Assembly (NCBI RefSeq): GCF_030813715.1
Contig: NZ_JAUSUZ010000001.1
Span: 7,502,001-7,566,000, forward strand
DNA from: Catenuloplanes indicus
Lineage (GTDB): Bacteria > Actinomycetota > Actinomycetes > Mycobacteriales > Micromonosporaceae
Length of the DNA: 64,000 nt
Direction: 5' to 3'
Both the position numbers and the translations under genes were made by a program. The notes under the pieces are model-generated. The model worked only from the letters and a program-made list of their open reading frames with translations. It did not search any database and was not told the DNA's origin. Numbering within the stretch: position 1 is the stretch's first letter; every line of letters starts with the position of its first letter. This document shows, one piece after another, positions 1 to 9,242 of the stretch.

Positions 1-3000
1 CCGACGTCAACGCGCAGGGCGCCGGCTTCCGTGGTCTGATCGCGCAGTACCCGACGCCGTCACCCGATCCCGAGGTGGTGAATGTCGGACACGTATTCAA
101 CGTCATAAATGATTCGGGATACGTCGTCTTCCTCGATGGACAAGCGGAGCACTTCGGTCAGCTGGCCGATATGCTGCCCAACGGCAACATTGCGATGACG
201 GCGCTGCTGACCACTGAACCTGGGGTTCGGGCGGGCATTACCGTCGGCGGAAGATCCGCCGCGGAGGACGCCCCGTACGGCGAGGAAAGTGCGCCTGCGG
301 CGTCGCATGACCGGTTCGTCAACGTGCTGTCGTCCATTCCTCTGCCCGGCGTCGTCTCATCGTTGCCGTCGTCGGTGGGGGATGTTCGGGCTGCGGTTGG
401 TGCCGCTCGGTCTCGATGGGATGAGATGTACGACCGGGTGGTGTCCGCGATCGACGTGCTGGAGCAATCACCGCATATCTCGACGGCACGGCGGGCGTCG
501 GCTGCTGCGGTGCGTGAGGTGCTCGACCGGCTGCGCTCGGCGATCGGTGATCTAGCGGAGCGAGTCTTCGGTCTGCCGGACGATGAGGCGCGGGTGCAGG
601 CCGGGATGCTCGCGGAGCGGTACGAGCTGGCGAACCAGACGCTGGTGCCGCTGCTGAGCGACCTCCCGGCCACCGCGCTGCTGGCGCCGGTGTCCGAGAT
701 GGTGCGGGACGGCCGGGTGCTGGCGCCCGCCTCCGAGATGTTCCGGGCGCCCGGCGGTGCGCTGGCGGACGGCCCGGTCGTCGCTCTCCCCGCGGACAAC
801 GACCTCACCGTTCTCATGCAGGACAGGGCCGGCCCCCCGTGGGCGGTGTCGACCGCATCGGCGCTTCCGCCGTACACGGTGGGGGTGGCGCCGGACGGTT
901 CCTATGTCGTGGCCAGGGCGCCGGCGCCCGGAGAGAACAAGCCGTACGGATTCTCCGGTTTCGAGGTGTTCGGCCCGGACGGGCTCCCACGCGGGACGAT
1001 CGAGGCATCGATCGACGCGACCGAGCCCGGCCCGACGACCGACGGCTTCGTCGCCACGGACTTCCTGGTCAACCTGTCCGACGTCGCGGATGCTCTGGAC
1101 CTGACCACCTTCTATGCCACCGGGGTGAGCGCCGGCGAGTTCTTCTACTCACTGCGCGTCGGCAACGAGAAGGTCTGGGACATCCGTGAGAACGAATACC
1201 GAATGGAGGTTCTGTCCGGCCCGAACGCCAATCCGCGTGACTATCGGCAGGAACGGACGGTCAGCCACGAGAAGGCCCGCGAGCGGCTGGTGGAGCGCGG
1301 CTGGACGCTTCCCGCCGAGGGGTTCTCCGGAAGTCAGGTGCTGCGCCCGGCGTGGACCAGCGTCGATCCCGGTTGGGCGCCGGTGGTCGTCACGGCGGAC
1401 GGCATCGAGTCGCTGTCCGTGATCATGGAGACGCTGGACGGCGGGTCGGTCCGGCTGGTCTCCGGCCGCTACCTCGACGACGGTGGATTCGCCGTGGTGA
1501 ACCCGGACACCGGTGCCGTCGTCGGGCGGCTGCGGTCCTGGGCCGGGGAGGACCGGGTGCCCCGGTGGTCCGGCGAGGCGCTCTCGCCGTCGGCCGCCCG
1601 GTGGTTCGGCGAGGAGGACCTGACGGCGGACGAATTCGTCCGGGCCGTCGTGCTGGGCGGCACGCGCGTACGGGACGATCTGGCCATCCCCGGCTTCGGC
1701 CTGTACCGGCTGGAGATGGACGACGCGGTCTTCCTGGTCCGGGCGATGGTCGACGCGGATGGCGGCGTGGTGCGAGCGCGCCGGCCGCTGGCACTCGATG
1801 AGGCGATGTACGGCGGCCTCGGTGCGGACGGATCCGATCCGATCGCCGGGCTGCGCGGGGCCGGGTGGACGGTGTCGACCGGTCACCGAAATCGCGTCGA
1901 CGCGCACACCCGGACGCTGACGATCGACCCCTACAGCGGGTTCGCCCGGGACGCGGTGACCACGGCGCAGGCGCATCAGGCGCGTGCGAACGACCTGCAG
2001 GTCTTCTCGATGCGAGGGCAGGACCTGGACGACTGGATGTCCGACGCGTCGACCATCGGCCCGGAGCCGGTGGCCGGGGGCGAGGAGTCGGAATCGTCGG
2101 CCTTCGATCAGGCGGAGGCGGCCGGCGACCTGCTGCGCAGCTGGGACGGAGCGGTGCTCGACCGGGCGCTCGCCGGACTCGGCGAGGCCATCGCCGACCC
2201 GGGGGTACGGCAGGAGGACGTGACCGCCGCCCGCACCGCGCTGAACGCGTTCCGTGCACTTCTGGTGCGGCAGTCCGAGGGGGACCTCAGCTTCGACACC
2301 GATCAGTACTCCGATCCGCTCCAAGAGCTGGTGCGCACATTCTACGAGGCGGAACGGCTGATGTCGCGCGCGGTGCGCGGCGCGCATGCGCTGCCCACCC
2401 TCGAGGAGTTGCATCGGCGTGCCCTGGACGATAGCTACCCCGGGCACACCGTGGGTGCCGCGCCGGACGGCTCGACCGTCGTGGCCCGCGCGGCCGCAAG
2501 GGGGGTGGACGAGCCGCACGGCTTCCGGGGCTTCGACGTGCTGGGTCCGGACGGACGGTTCCGCGGCACGATCGAGTCGGCGATCGAGGTGACGGACGAC
2601 GCCATCACCATCCGTCTCGAGGACGTCTCCCAGATCCCCGGCGCCGTCGAGCTGATCATCTTCTACGCGGCGGAGCTGATGAGCGACCGCGAGTTCCTCG
2701 ACGTGGTCGACGTGCACGACGAGGAGATGCGGCGGTTTCTCCGGGACGAGCTCGGCATGCGGGGGCGGCACTTCCTCTTCGACGACATCAGCATCTATCG
2801 CCTGGATCGCGCCGACGCCGTGGACGCCATGGCGGATCGGCTGCTGAGCTCCGGGTGGGCCCTGCCCGGCGGCGACTTCGCCGACCGGTACGAACTGCGG
2901 CCCGAATGGTCGGACGAGGCCCCCGACTGGGCGCCGGCCCTGCCCGGGGAGCAGCTGGCGATCGTGACGGAGACGGTGGCCGGCGGCTTCTCCCGCCGGG

Positions 3001-6000
3001 TGTCCGGTCGACACACGCCGGACGGCGTGTTCGAGGTGGTGGAACCGGACGCCGGCGTGGTCGTGCGCCGGCTGCACGCGTGGACCGCTCCGGGTGGCGG
3101 CGAGCGCTGGTCGGCCGAGCTGCTGCCGGCGGCCGACCGGAGCCACTGGGAGAGGGCGCGCGACCGGGCCGGCCTGCCGGACATGACGGCCGAGGAGTTC
3201 GTCCGGCACGTGGTGACGAACGGGGAGCTCCTGCGCCTGGACCGGCTGCTGCTCGGCTTCCGGCTCTACGGGATGGTCCTCGGCGACGAATTCGTGCTGG
3301 TCCGGGCCATGGTCGACGCCGAGGGCCGAGCCGTCATGGCCCAGCCTCCGCTGGCGTTCGACCGGTCGCAGTTCCCGGCGGACCTTCGCGATCCCGCGCC
3401 GGCGAACCGTCGTCTCGCGGACGTCTACGACGCCGGGTGGACGGTGGAGGCCGACCGCACGAACGGCAGTAACCAGTATTCGCGTTCCGTGTCGCTCAAT
3501 CCGTACACGGCCGCCGCCTGGGAGACGCTGACCGAGGTGCACCAGAGGCGCCACGTGCCGGCGCCCGAACCTCAGCAGCCCTTACCGATGATCGTCCCGG
3601 GCCGGATGCCCACCGAGGACCTCCTCGATGCCCTCGCGGAGAGTGCCGAGGCCACCCGCCGTGCCGAGGCCGAGCGCACCTCCTCGTCGGCGCAGGCGCT
3701 CCGGGACGAGATCGCGTCGATGATGCCCACCACGATCGACGAGGTCCGGGCGGTGGTCGAGGCCGCAGGCGCTCGTCTGCGCGAGTTGCATACCTGGGCC
3801 GACGCGACGGAACGTGACGACAGCGAGAACGTACCCGCGTCGGCCGTCGTCGGGATCCAGGGGCTGCGCCTCGCCGGCCGGCAACTGGACGACCTGGCAT
3901 CCGAGCTGAGCACGATGCCGCTCGACGAGGCGCTCGACGAGCTGTCGTACGTCATGCGGCAGTATCACGCGGCCGACGTGCGGCTGATGGACGCGCTCCA
4001 CGGTGCCACGCCCCTGCCGGCGATGGGCGTGATGTTCCGGCCGGGCCCCGCCGTGCTGCCGCCCTACACCGTCGGCCGGGCCGCGGACGGTTCCTACGTG
4101 GTGGCCAGGGCGCCGGGCGAGGGGGACGCACAGCCGCACGGGTTCTTCGGATTCGACGTGTACGGTCCGGACGGGCGTCCGCGGGGCGTGATCGACGTCG
4201 AGATCGACGAGGACGCCGAGAGCGTCGTCATGAACTGGCTGGACAACGCCTCGGCCGTGCCGGGTGCGCTGGACCTGGCCGTCTTCTACGCCACCGCCCC
4301 CGGCGTCAGCGACCGCCGTCACCTCGACGTGGTGTACGTCGCGGACGAGGACGAACGGAGGCTCTGGACAGAGGCCTACCGCATGGCGGACCGGCCGGCC
4401 TCCGTCGAAGGTGCCCGCGAGTACCGCCAGGAGCGGGGGACCGCCCACACGACGGCCCGCAAGCGGCTGGGAGAGCTGGGCTGGACGTTGCCGGACGGCG
4501 ACTTCGCGGTCCCGCGTACGCTGCGGCCGGCGTGGACCGGCACCGAGCCCGGCTGGGCGCCGGCCGTGGGCGATCAGCCGCTCGACGTGATCCCGGAGAC
4601 GATGGGCGACGGCAGCACGCGCCCGGTCTCCGGGCGCCGGGAGGGCGAGGACGCCTTCCGGGTGGTGGATCCCGCCACCGGCGACGACCGTCACCTGCTG
4701 CGATCCTCGGCCGGCCCGGACGGCGGCCGCCGGTGGACGGCCGACCCGCTGTCGCCGGACGATCTCCAGCACTTCGCGAGGATCGCCCGCGACGGCGGCC
4801 GGCCCGGGGTGGACGACCCCCGCGCACACGTCGACCGGATGATCGGCGAGTGGATCGGGCTCGGTGTCGCGGACACCGATGTGCTCGGCCTGATCGCCGC
4901 GATCGTCACGGAAGGCTCCCGGCTGCGCGACGACCTCGTCCTTCCCGGCTTCGGCCTGTACCGGTCGACCGTGGGAACGCGCACGGTGATGGCGCGGGCG
5001 AAGGTCGGCCCCGACGGCCGGATCATCGAGGTGCACGCTCCGTTGGCCCTCGACGAGTTCATGCAGACTCATGACGGGCACCACCTGCTCACCGAGCTGC
5101 GTGACGCCGGCTGGTCGATCCGGGTCGGGCACCGGAACGTCGTGGACGAGGACAGCAGTGTCCTGGTGCTCGACCCCTTCCATGCCGGCGGGTGGGAGGC
5201 GCTCGTCCAGGCGCACCGGGCGTCGCGCAGCGCGTTCCGCCAGGCACTCCGCCTCCGGCAGACGGTCCTGCTCGTCCGCGAGGCCGTCGTCTCGGCCTTG
5301 GCGGCGGATCCGGGCGAGGGCGAGGTCGCCGCCCGGCTCTGGCACGACGCGATCAGCGGGCTGCGATCGTTGATCACCCGGGCCGAGAACTCGGGCGAGA
5401 TCGCCGAGGCGCAGCTCACGGCCGAGCTGCAGAACGTCCGGCGGCTCCTGGACCAGGCCGCGAACCGCATCGTGAGCCTCGGCGGGGGAGCCGGCTCCGG
5501 AACCCATATGTTGCTGGCACCGCTGCTGATGACGCAGCCGGCCCCGGCGAACCCGCAGATCTTCCGCGCCGACGTCGCCTACACCGATCCGCCGGTGCTG
5601 CCCCGGATGCCGGCCGCGCGCACGGCCGGGGACCAGGTCGCCGAGCTGCGCCGCTACGTCGACGCGGCCGAGGCGCGGGTGCGTGCGGTGCTCGACCGGT
5701 TCCCGCACTCCGACGCCGCGGAGGTGGCCCGGACCGCGCTGCGGGAGCTGGACCGGGCCGAGAACAGCACGCCGAGTGAGGCCGACGTGCAGAACATCCG
5801 ATTCCTCCTCGACCAGGTCGCGGCCGGCGTGATCCGGCTCGACCCGTCGGCCCGGACCGTGCTGCGGCCGCTGTGGTCCGGCCGGGAGGCGCCGGCCCGG
5901 CCGGTGCCGGCCGCGCGCAGCCTAGGGTCGTGGGCGGACGGAGATCTGGTGTCGCTGACCGCGGGCCTGTCCCGTCCGGTGCTGTCCGTGAACCTGTTCG

Positions 6001-6992
6001 ACGGTTCACCCGGCGTGCTGGCCGACCTCGAGCTCGCGTTGCGCGCGCACCAGCGGTGGGGCGAGGTGCCGATCGTGATCACCACGCTCGGCACCAAGGC
6101 CACCGACGAGGTGTTCGCCGAGCTGCGGGAACGGTTCCGGCCGATCGTCGTCCGGCAGGCGGTGACCGCTGACCTGATCAAGGTGTGGCGGCTGATCGAC
6201 CAGGACGGCGCCGTGGCAGGGGAGGCTTCGGCGCTGACCGCGAAGCTCCTCCGGGCCGCCGTCGGCCTTCCGGCCGTGCCGCACGGCACCGCGCTGCCGC
6301 CGGTGCTGGCCGGTCTGCTGACGGCCGAGGACCCGGCCGGCTACCAGCGGACACACGAACAGGAGCTGTCCGATCCAGGGGTACGGGACGCGCTCGACAC
6401 GGCGATCGCGAACGACCCGGACGGGGCACGTCTCGCCGCCGTCGGGGTCGCGCTCAGTCTGCCGCCCGGCCCCACGGAGCGGCTGGTCCCGGCCGTGCAC
6501 AGCGTCCTCGCGGTCGAGCCCCCGTACACCGGCGGGCCGGTCCCGGCGTCGTTCGCCTACGACTTCGCGGCGCAGACCGGGAGCCGGGGCGAGCGGTTCC
6601 CCATGGACGGTCTGCTGTTCCAGCTCGTCGTGGCCGGGCGGATCGCACCGGGGCAGGTGCTGGACCTGCTGCGGGCCGCCGAGCGAACCGCGGTCGACCG
6701 GGCCGTGACCCACGTCTTCGAGGCGGTGCTGGACGTGCTGGCGCTCTCCGAGCGGGCGGCGGCCGCTGACCCGCACACCGATCCGGCGCTGAAGGCGATC
6801 CTGGACAAGGTCCGGTCGGTCTCCGTCACCGCGCGGGAACCGGGCGCGCCGCCGCCGGACTGCGTCGACCCGATCGACCGGACCGCGTTCGTCGGGCGCC
6901 TGGACGCGCTGCGCGACATGCTGCGCGACTCGGGCCAGATCGCACGTGCCGCCGTGATCGAGGCGGTCAACTACACGCTCGCCAACTGCTGA
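1..6992 (+). CDS. Giant multi-module toxin-like protein, C-terminal part (5' end outside window)
   Basis: The frame is already open at the left edge (first full codon at 3), so the start lies upstream; 2,329 residues are visible. Just inside the edge is GHVFNVIN followed by FLDGQ, which matches the His and Asp strands of the papain-fold toxin/glutamine deamidase family (Tox-PL). The catalytic Cys would lie upstream and cannot be checked. The rest has three copies of a module of about 370 residues, five helical Ala/Leu/Arg-rich segments between and after them, and a C-terminal globular region (VLSVNLFDG, PIVITTLGTKA) ending in a Cys. I see no membrane segment. Giant proteins with internal Tox-PL domains occur in actinobacterial polymorphic-toxin-type loci. 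Here more than 2,200 residues follow the domain, so it is not a C-terminal toxin tip. The role is unknown. Confidence 0.85.
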   Translation, partial: DVNAQGAGFRGLIAQYPTPSPDPEVVNVGHVFNVINDSGYVVFLDGQAEHFGQLADMLPNGNIAMTALLTTEPGVRAGITVGGRSAAEDAPYGEESAPAASHDRFVNVLSSIPLPGVVSSLPSSVGDVRAAVGAARSRWDEMYDRVVSAIDVLEQSPHISTARRASAAAVREVLDRLRSAIGDLAERVFGLPDDEARVQAGMLAERYELANQTLVPLLSDLPATALLAPVSEMVRDGRVLAPASEMFRAPGGALADGPVVALPADNDLTVLMQDRAGPPWAVSTASALPPYTVGVAPDGSYVVARAPAPGENKPYGFSGFEVFGPDGLPRGTIEASIDATEPGPTTDGFVATDFLVNLSDVADALDLTTFYATGVSAGEFFYSLRVGNEKVWDIRENEYRMEVLSGPNANPRDYRQERTVSHEKARERLVERGWTLPAEGFSGSQVLRPAWTSVDPGWAPVVVTADGIESLSVIMETLDGGSVRLVSGRYLDDGGFAVVNPDTGAVVGRLRSWAGEDRVPRWSGEALSPSAARWFGEEDLTADEFVRAVVLGGTRVRDDLAIPGFGLYRLEMDDAVFLVRAMVDADGGVVRARRPLALDEAMYGGLGADGSDPIAGLRGAGWTVSTGHRNRVDAHTRTLTIDPYSGFARDAVTTAQAHQARANDLQVFSMRGQDLDDWMSDASTIGPEPVAGGEESESSAFDQAEAAGDLLRSWDGAVLDRALAGLGEAIADPGVRQEDVTAARTALNAFRALLVRQSEGDLSFDTDQYSDPLQELVRTFYEAERLMSRAVRGAHALPTLEELHRRALDDSYPGHTVGAAPDGSTVVARAAARGVDEPHGFRGFDVLGPDGRFRGTIESAIEVTDDAITIRLEDVSQIPGAVELIIFYAAELMSDREFLDVVDVHDEEMRRFLRDELGMRGRHFLFDDISIYRLDRADAVDAMADRLLSSGWALPGGDFADRYELRPEWSDEAPDWAPALPGEQLAIVTETVAGGFSRRVSGRHTPDGVFEVVEPDAGVVVRRLHAWTAPGGGERWSAELLPAADRSHWERARDRAGLPDMTAEEFVRHVVTNGELLRLDRLLLGFRLYGMVLGDEFVLVRAMVDAEGRAVMAQPPLAFDRSQFPADLRDPAPANRRLADVYDAGWTVEADRTNGSNQYSRSVSLNPYTAAAWETLTEVHQRRHVPAPEPQQPLPMIVPGRMPTEDLLDALAESAEATRRAEAERTSSSAQALRDEIASMMPTTIDEVRAVVEAAGARLRELHTWADATERDDSENVPASAVVGIQGLRLAGRQLDDLASELSTMPLDEALDELSYVMRQYHAADVRLMDALHGATPLPAMGVMFRPGPAVLPPYTVGRAADGSYVVARAPGEGDAQPHGFFGFDVYGPDGRPRGVIDVEIDEDAESVVMNWLDNASAVPGALDLAVFYATAPGVSDRRHLDVVYVADEDERRLWTEAYRMADRPASVEGAREYRQERGTAHTTARKRLGELGWTLPDGDFAVPRTLRPAWTGTEPGWAPAVGDQPLDVIPETMGDGSTRPVSGRREGEDAFRVVDPATGDDRHLLRSSAGPDGGRRWTADPLSPDDLQHFARIARDGGRPGVDDPRAHVDRMIGEWIGLGVADTDVLGLIAAIVTEGSRLRDDLVLPGFGLYRSTVGTRTVMARAKVGPDGRIIEVHAPLALDEFMQTHDGHHLLTELRDAGWSIRVGHRNVVDEDSSVLVLDPFHAGGWEALVQAHRASRSAFRQALRLRQTVLLVREAVVSALAADPGEGEVAARLWHDAISGLRSLITRAENSGEIAEAQLTAELQNVRRLLDQAANRIVSLGGGAGSGTHMLLAPLLMTQPAPANPQIFRADVAYTDPPVLPRMPAARTAGDQVAELRRYVDAAEARVRAVLDRFPHSDAAEVARTALRELDRAENSTPSEADVQNIRFLLDQVAAGVIRLDPSARTVLRPLWSGREAPARPVPAARSLGSWADGDLVSLTAGLSRPVLSVNLFDGSPGVLADLELALRAHQRWGEVPIVITTLGTKATDEVFAELRERFRPIVVRQAVTADLIKVWRLIDQDGAVAGEASALTAKLLRAAVGLPAVPHGTALPPVLAGLLTAEDPAGYQRTHEQELSDPGVRDALDTAIANDPDGARLAAVGVALSLPPGPTERLVPAVHSVLAVEPPYTGGPVPASFAYDFAAQTGSRGERFPMDGLLFQLVVAGRIAPGQVLDLLRAAERTAVDRAVTHVFEAVLDVLALSERAAAADPHTDPALKAILDKVRSVSVTAREPGAPPPDCVDPIDRTAFVGRLDALRDMLRDSGQIARAAVIEAVNYTLANC
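867..5223 (+). repeat. Three copies of a ~370-residue protein module inside the giant gene
   Basis: Copies run at about 867-1980, 2433-3543 and 4059-5223. Each opens with a TVGxAxDGSxVVARA element, then a GFxGFDVxGPDG strand, an FYA segment, RPxW around the middle, a short GFxLY element, and closes with a GWTV/GWSI strand and a Pro-Tyr/Pro-Phe motif. The third copy is longer by about 18 residues and carries an inserted segment. The copies are clearly divergent at DNA level, so this is old protein-level triplication, not recent DNA duplication. Confidence 0.85.
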
Positions 6993-7027
6993 CCGGAAGG
7001 TGATCTGGGTCATGTCGTGAACGGGCG

Positions 7028-7054
7028 GTGAACCGCGGGTGTTCCGGCGGCGTC
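7028..7054 (+). promoter_or_regulatory. Putative ECF-type promoter GTGAACC-N16-CGTC
   Basis: GTGAACC at 7028-7034 is followed after exactly 16 bases by CGTC at 7051-7054. The same -35 word and spacing occur four times with CGTT in the 30-46 kb island. It would drive the small gene at 7105 and perhaps the kinase after it. The -10 differs at one base, so this copy is less certain. Confidence 0.4.
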
Positions 7055-7104
7055 ATCACGGCGTCGGAGCGCCGTCAGCACGGCGGCGCGGGTGGGAGAG
7101 CGAC

Positions 7105-7389
7105 ATGTCGACTGCCGGTACCGTCCTTCTCAGAACCGGAAGACCGCGCCGGCCGGTGGTGGCGCGCGAACCCGACCGCGTCGGCCACGCGGTCCGCGAC
7201 GCCCTGCGGCTCCAGATCCGCGGCGCCGGCCGGCGCGAGGTGGCGGCCGCGATCCACGGACATCCCACGTACACCCGTGCCGGTGGCCGCGCCGCCTGGG
7301 CCCGCCGGCTCCAGGAGCTGCGGAGCGAGATGCCGCAGCACGCCGCCGCGCTCGACCGGATCGCCATCTACGTCATGACGTGCCCCTGA
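7105..7389 (+). CDS. Small protein of unknown function (94 aa)
   Basis: I chose the ATG at 7105 because GGGAGAG sits just upstream; the frame also extends further 5' without a good ribosome site. The product is basic and mostly helical (VGHAVRDALRLQIRG, AAWARRLQELRSEMPQHAA), with no signal peptide or membrane segment. I do not recognise the family. It lies between the giant gene and a Ser/Thr kinase, on the same strand, behind a putative ECF promoter at 7028. Confidence 0.6.
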   Translation: MSTAGTVLLRTGRPRRPVVAREPDRVGHAVRDALRLQIRGAGRREVAAAIHGHPTYTRAGGRAAWARRLQELRSEMPQHAAALDRIAIYVMTCP

Positions 7390-7461
7390 TCCATCGGGGA
7401 CGGTGCCGCCCGCTTCCGGCCGATCTGCGAGCATGTCGCGGACGGGCATGGAGGCGGGCGC

Positions 7462-8460
7462 GTGGAACCACAACAACCAGACAATCCCGAGCGGATCGGC
7501 GAGTACGACGTCGAGGGCCGGATCGGCACCGGCGGCTCCGGCACGGTGTTCCTCGGGCGTGCCGCGGACGGCTCACCGGTCGCGATCAAGCTGCTCGGGC
7601 AGGCCTGGCTGTCGCACCCGGAGGCGCCGGCCCGGTTCCGGCGCGAGGCCGAGGTGCTGCGGACCGTCCGGAGCCCGCGCACGATCCGGCTGGCCGGTGC
7701 GAACCTGGCCGAGGCGCCGTACTGGATCGCCACCGAATACGTACCCGGGCCCACGCTGGCGGCCGCGGTCGCCGCGGCCGGGCCGCTGCCGGTCACGGAC
7801 GCGGTCGTGCTGCTGGCCGCGCTGGCCGAGGGCCTGGCCGACGTGCACCGGCACGGCATCTGCCACCGCGACCTGAAGCCGCAGAACGTGATCCTGTCCG
7901 GCACCGGCCCGCGCCTGATCGACTTCGGCGTGGCCCGGGATCCGGGCGAGGCCGGCCTGACCCACAGCGGCATGCAGGTCGGCTCGCTCGGGTACGCCGC
8001 GCCGGAGCTGCTGGACGGCGCCGCCCCGGCCCCGGCCGCGGACGTGTTCGCGCTCGGCGCGACGGTGGCGTACGCGGCGACCGGCCGCGAGCCGTTCGGC
8101 GGCGGGCCGGTGGAACGGCGGATCGCGCGGATCTCCCGGGGCGAGATCGATCTGAACGGCGCCGACCCGTGGCTGGCGGACGCCGTGCGCGCCTGCGTGA
8201 TCCCCGGCCCGGACGCCCGGCCGGCGCCGGCCGAGATCCTCGCGCGCTGCCGGCACCGGCTCGCGCAGACCCGCACACCGGCCGGGACCCGGCCGGCACG
8301 GGCGTCGCGGTGGCGGTCCGCCGTCCCGCTCCCCGCGCCGCCGGCCGCCGCGCCCGCGTCCGCTCCGGGGGACGCGAGCGGCACCGCCCACGCGCCAACG
8401 GAGGCCCGGGAACGCGACGACACCCGGATCTGGACGCCGCGCCGGCAGCCGGGCCGGTGA
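7462..8460 (+). CDS. Serine/threonine protein kinase, soluble
   Basis: A Hanks-type kinase fills residues about 10-260. It shows the Gly loop GTGGSGTVF, the ATP-binding Lys in VAIK, the catalytic loop HRDLKPQN, DFGVARD and the APE-like AAPEL motif, so it should be active. The C-terminal 70 residues are Pro/Ala/Arg-rich with no membrane segment, unlike PknB-type receptors, so it should be cytoplasmic. The GTG start at 7462 has GGAGG about 8 bases upstream. It follows the small gene at 7105 by 72 bases and may share its promoter. Substrates cannot be told; the giant protein and small protein upstream are candidates by position only. Confidence 0.93.
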   Translation: MEPQQPDNPERIGEYDVEGRIGTGGSGTVFLGRAADGSPVAIKLLGQAWLSHPEAPARFRREAEVLRTVRSPRTIRLAGANLAEAPYWIATEYVPGPTLAAAVAAAGPLPVTDAVVLLAALAEGLADVHRHGICHRDLKPQNVILSGTGPRLIDFGVARDPGEAGLTHSGMQVGSLGYAAPELLDGAAPAPAADVFALGATVAYAATGREPFGGGPVERRIARISRGEIDLNGADPWLADAVRACVIPGPDARPAPAEILARCRHRLAQTRTPAGTRPARASRWRSAVPLPAPPAAAPASAPGDASGTAHAPTEARERDDTRIWTPRRQPGR

Positions 8461-8475
8461 TCCGGATCGCACTAC

Positions 8476-8507
8476 TTGCCCCTGACGTCAACGTCAGGTC
8501 CTAGCGT
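8476..8507 (+). promoter_or_regulatory. MerR-type leaderless promoter with 18-bp operator
   Basis: CCTGACGTCAACGTCAGG (8481-8498) is an inverted repeat with 8-bp arms and a 2-bp centre. It lies between a -35-like TTGCCC (8476-8481) and a -10-like TAGCGT (8502-8507). The long spacer of 19-20 bp filled by a dyad is the classic layout for MerR-family activators. The ATG at 8514 falls where transcription should start, so the mRNA is probably leaderless. No MerR gene lies next to it. Confidence 0.7.
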
Positions 8508-8513
8508 GGCGGT

Positions 8514-9224
8514 ATGCAGATCAACGGCACGACAGCACTGGTCACCGGCGCCAACCGCGGTCTCGGCAAGGCCTTCGCGGAGGCTCTCCTGGCCCGCGGC
8601 GCCACCACCGTCTACGCCACCGCCCGCCGCCCCGAGCTCATCGACATCCCCGGCGTCGTCCCGCTCCGGCTGGACCTCACCGACCAGGCCTCCATCGACG
8701 CAGCGGCGGCCGAGGTCGGCAAGCTCGACATCCTCGTCAACAACGCCGGCATCTCCACGAACGCACCGCTGCTCGGTCCGTCGACGGAGAACATCCACCG
8801 CGAGTTCGACACGAACTTCTGGGGCACGCTGCACGTCACCCGCGCGTTCGCCCCCGCGCTCGCCGGCGGCGCCATCCTCAACGTCATCTCCGCGCTGAGC
8901 TGGTACGCCTTCGCCCCGTCCAGCAACGGCTACGCCGCCTCCAAGGCTGCGGAGTGGTCGCTCACCAACGGCGTCCGGCTGGAGCTGGCCGACCAGAAGA
9001 CCCAGGTCACCGCGCTGGCCCTGGCCATCGCCGACACCGACATGATGGCCGCCGTCGACGTCCCCAAACTCCCGCCGCACGAGGTGGTCGCCAAGGCCCT
9101 GGACGGCCTGGAGGCCGGCGCACTCGAGGTGATCGCCGACATCCCCACCGCCAACGTCAAGGCCTCTCTCTCCCGCGACCCCGCCCTCTTCTACGCCGAC
9201 ATCCCCACCGCCCTCTTCAGCTGA
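8514..9224 (+). CDS. SDR family NAD(P)-dependent oxidoreductase
   Basis: Classical short-chain dehydrogenase of 236 residues. The cofactor motif TGANRGLG is near residue 12, NNAG near residue 77, and the active-site YAASK near residue 141 with a Ser upstream (ISALSWY). It should reduce or oxidise a small carbonyl/alcohol substrate in the cytosol. The ATG lies six bases after a -10-like element, with no Shine-Dalgarno, so it is probably leaderless. The overlapping MerR-type operator suggests induction by a small electrophile or drug, which is inference. The substrate is not predictable. Confidence 0.92.
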   Translation: MQINGTTALVTGANRGLGKAFAEALLARGATTVYATARRPELIDIPGVVPLRLDLTDQASIDAAAAEVGKLDILVNNAGISTNAPLLGPSTENIHREFDTNFWGTLHVTRAFAPALAGGAILNVISALSWYAFAPSSNGYAASKAAEWSLTNGVRLELADQKTQVTALALAIADTDMMAAVDVPKLPPHEVVAKALDGLEAGALEVIADIPTANVKASLSRDPALFYADIPTALFS

Positions 9225-9242
9225 CCCGTCGCACCCGGCCGG

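Noticed and set aside
1149-5708. Two long minus-strand reading frames (801 and 708 codons) opposite the giant gene
   Set aside because: They are Arg/His/Pro/Gly-rich, have no domain signature and mirror the plus-strand gene, as expected when third positions are nearly all G or C.
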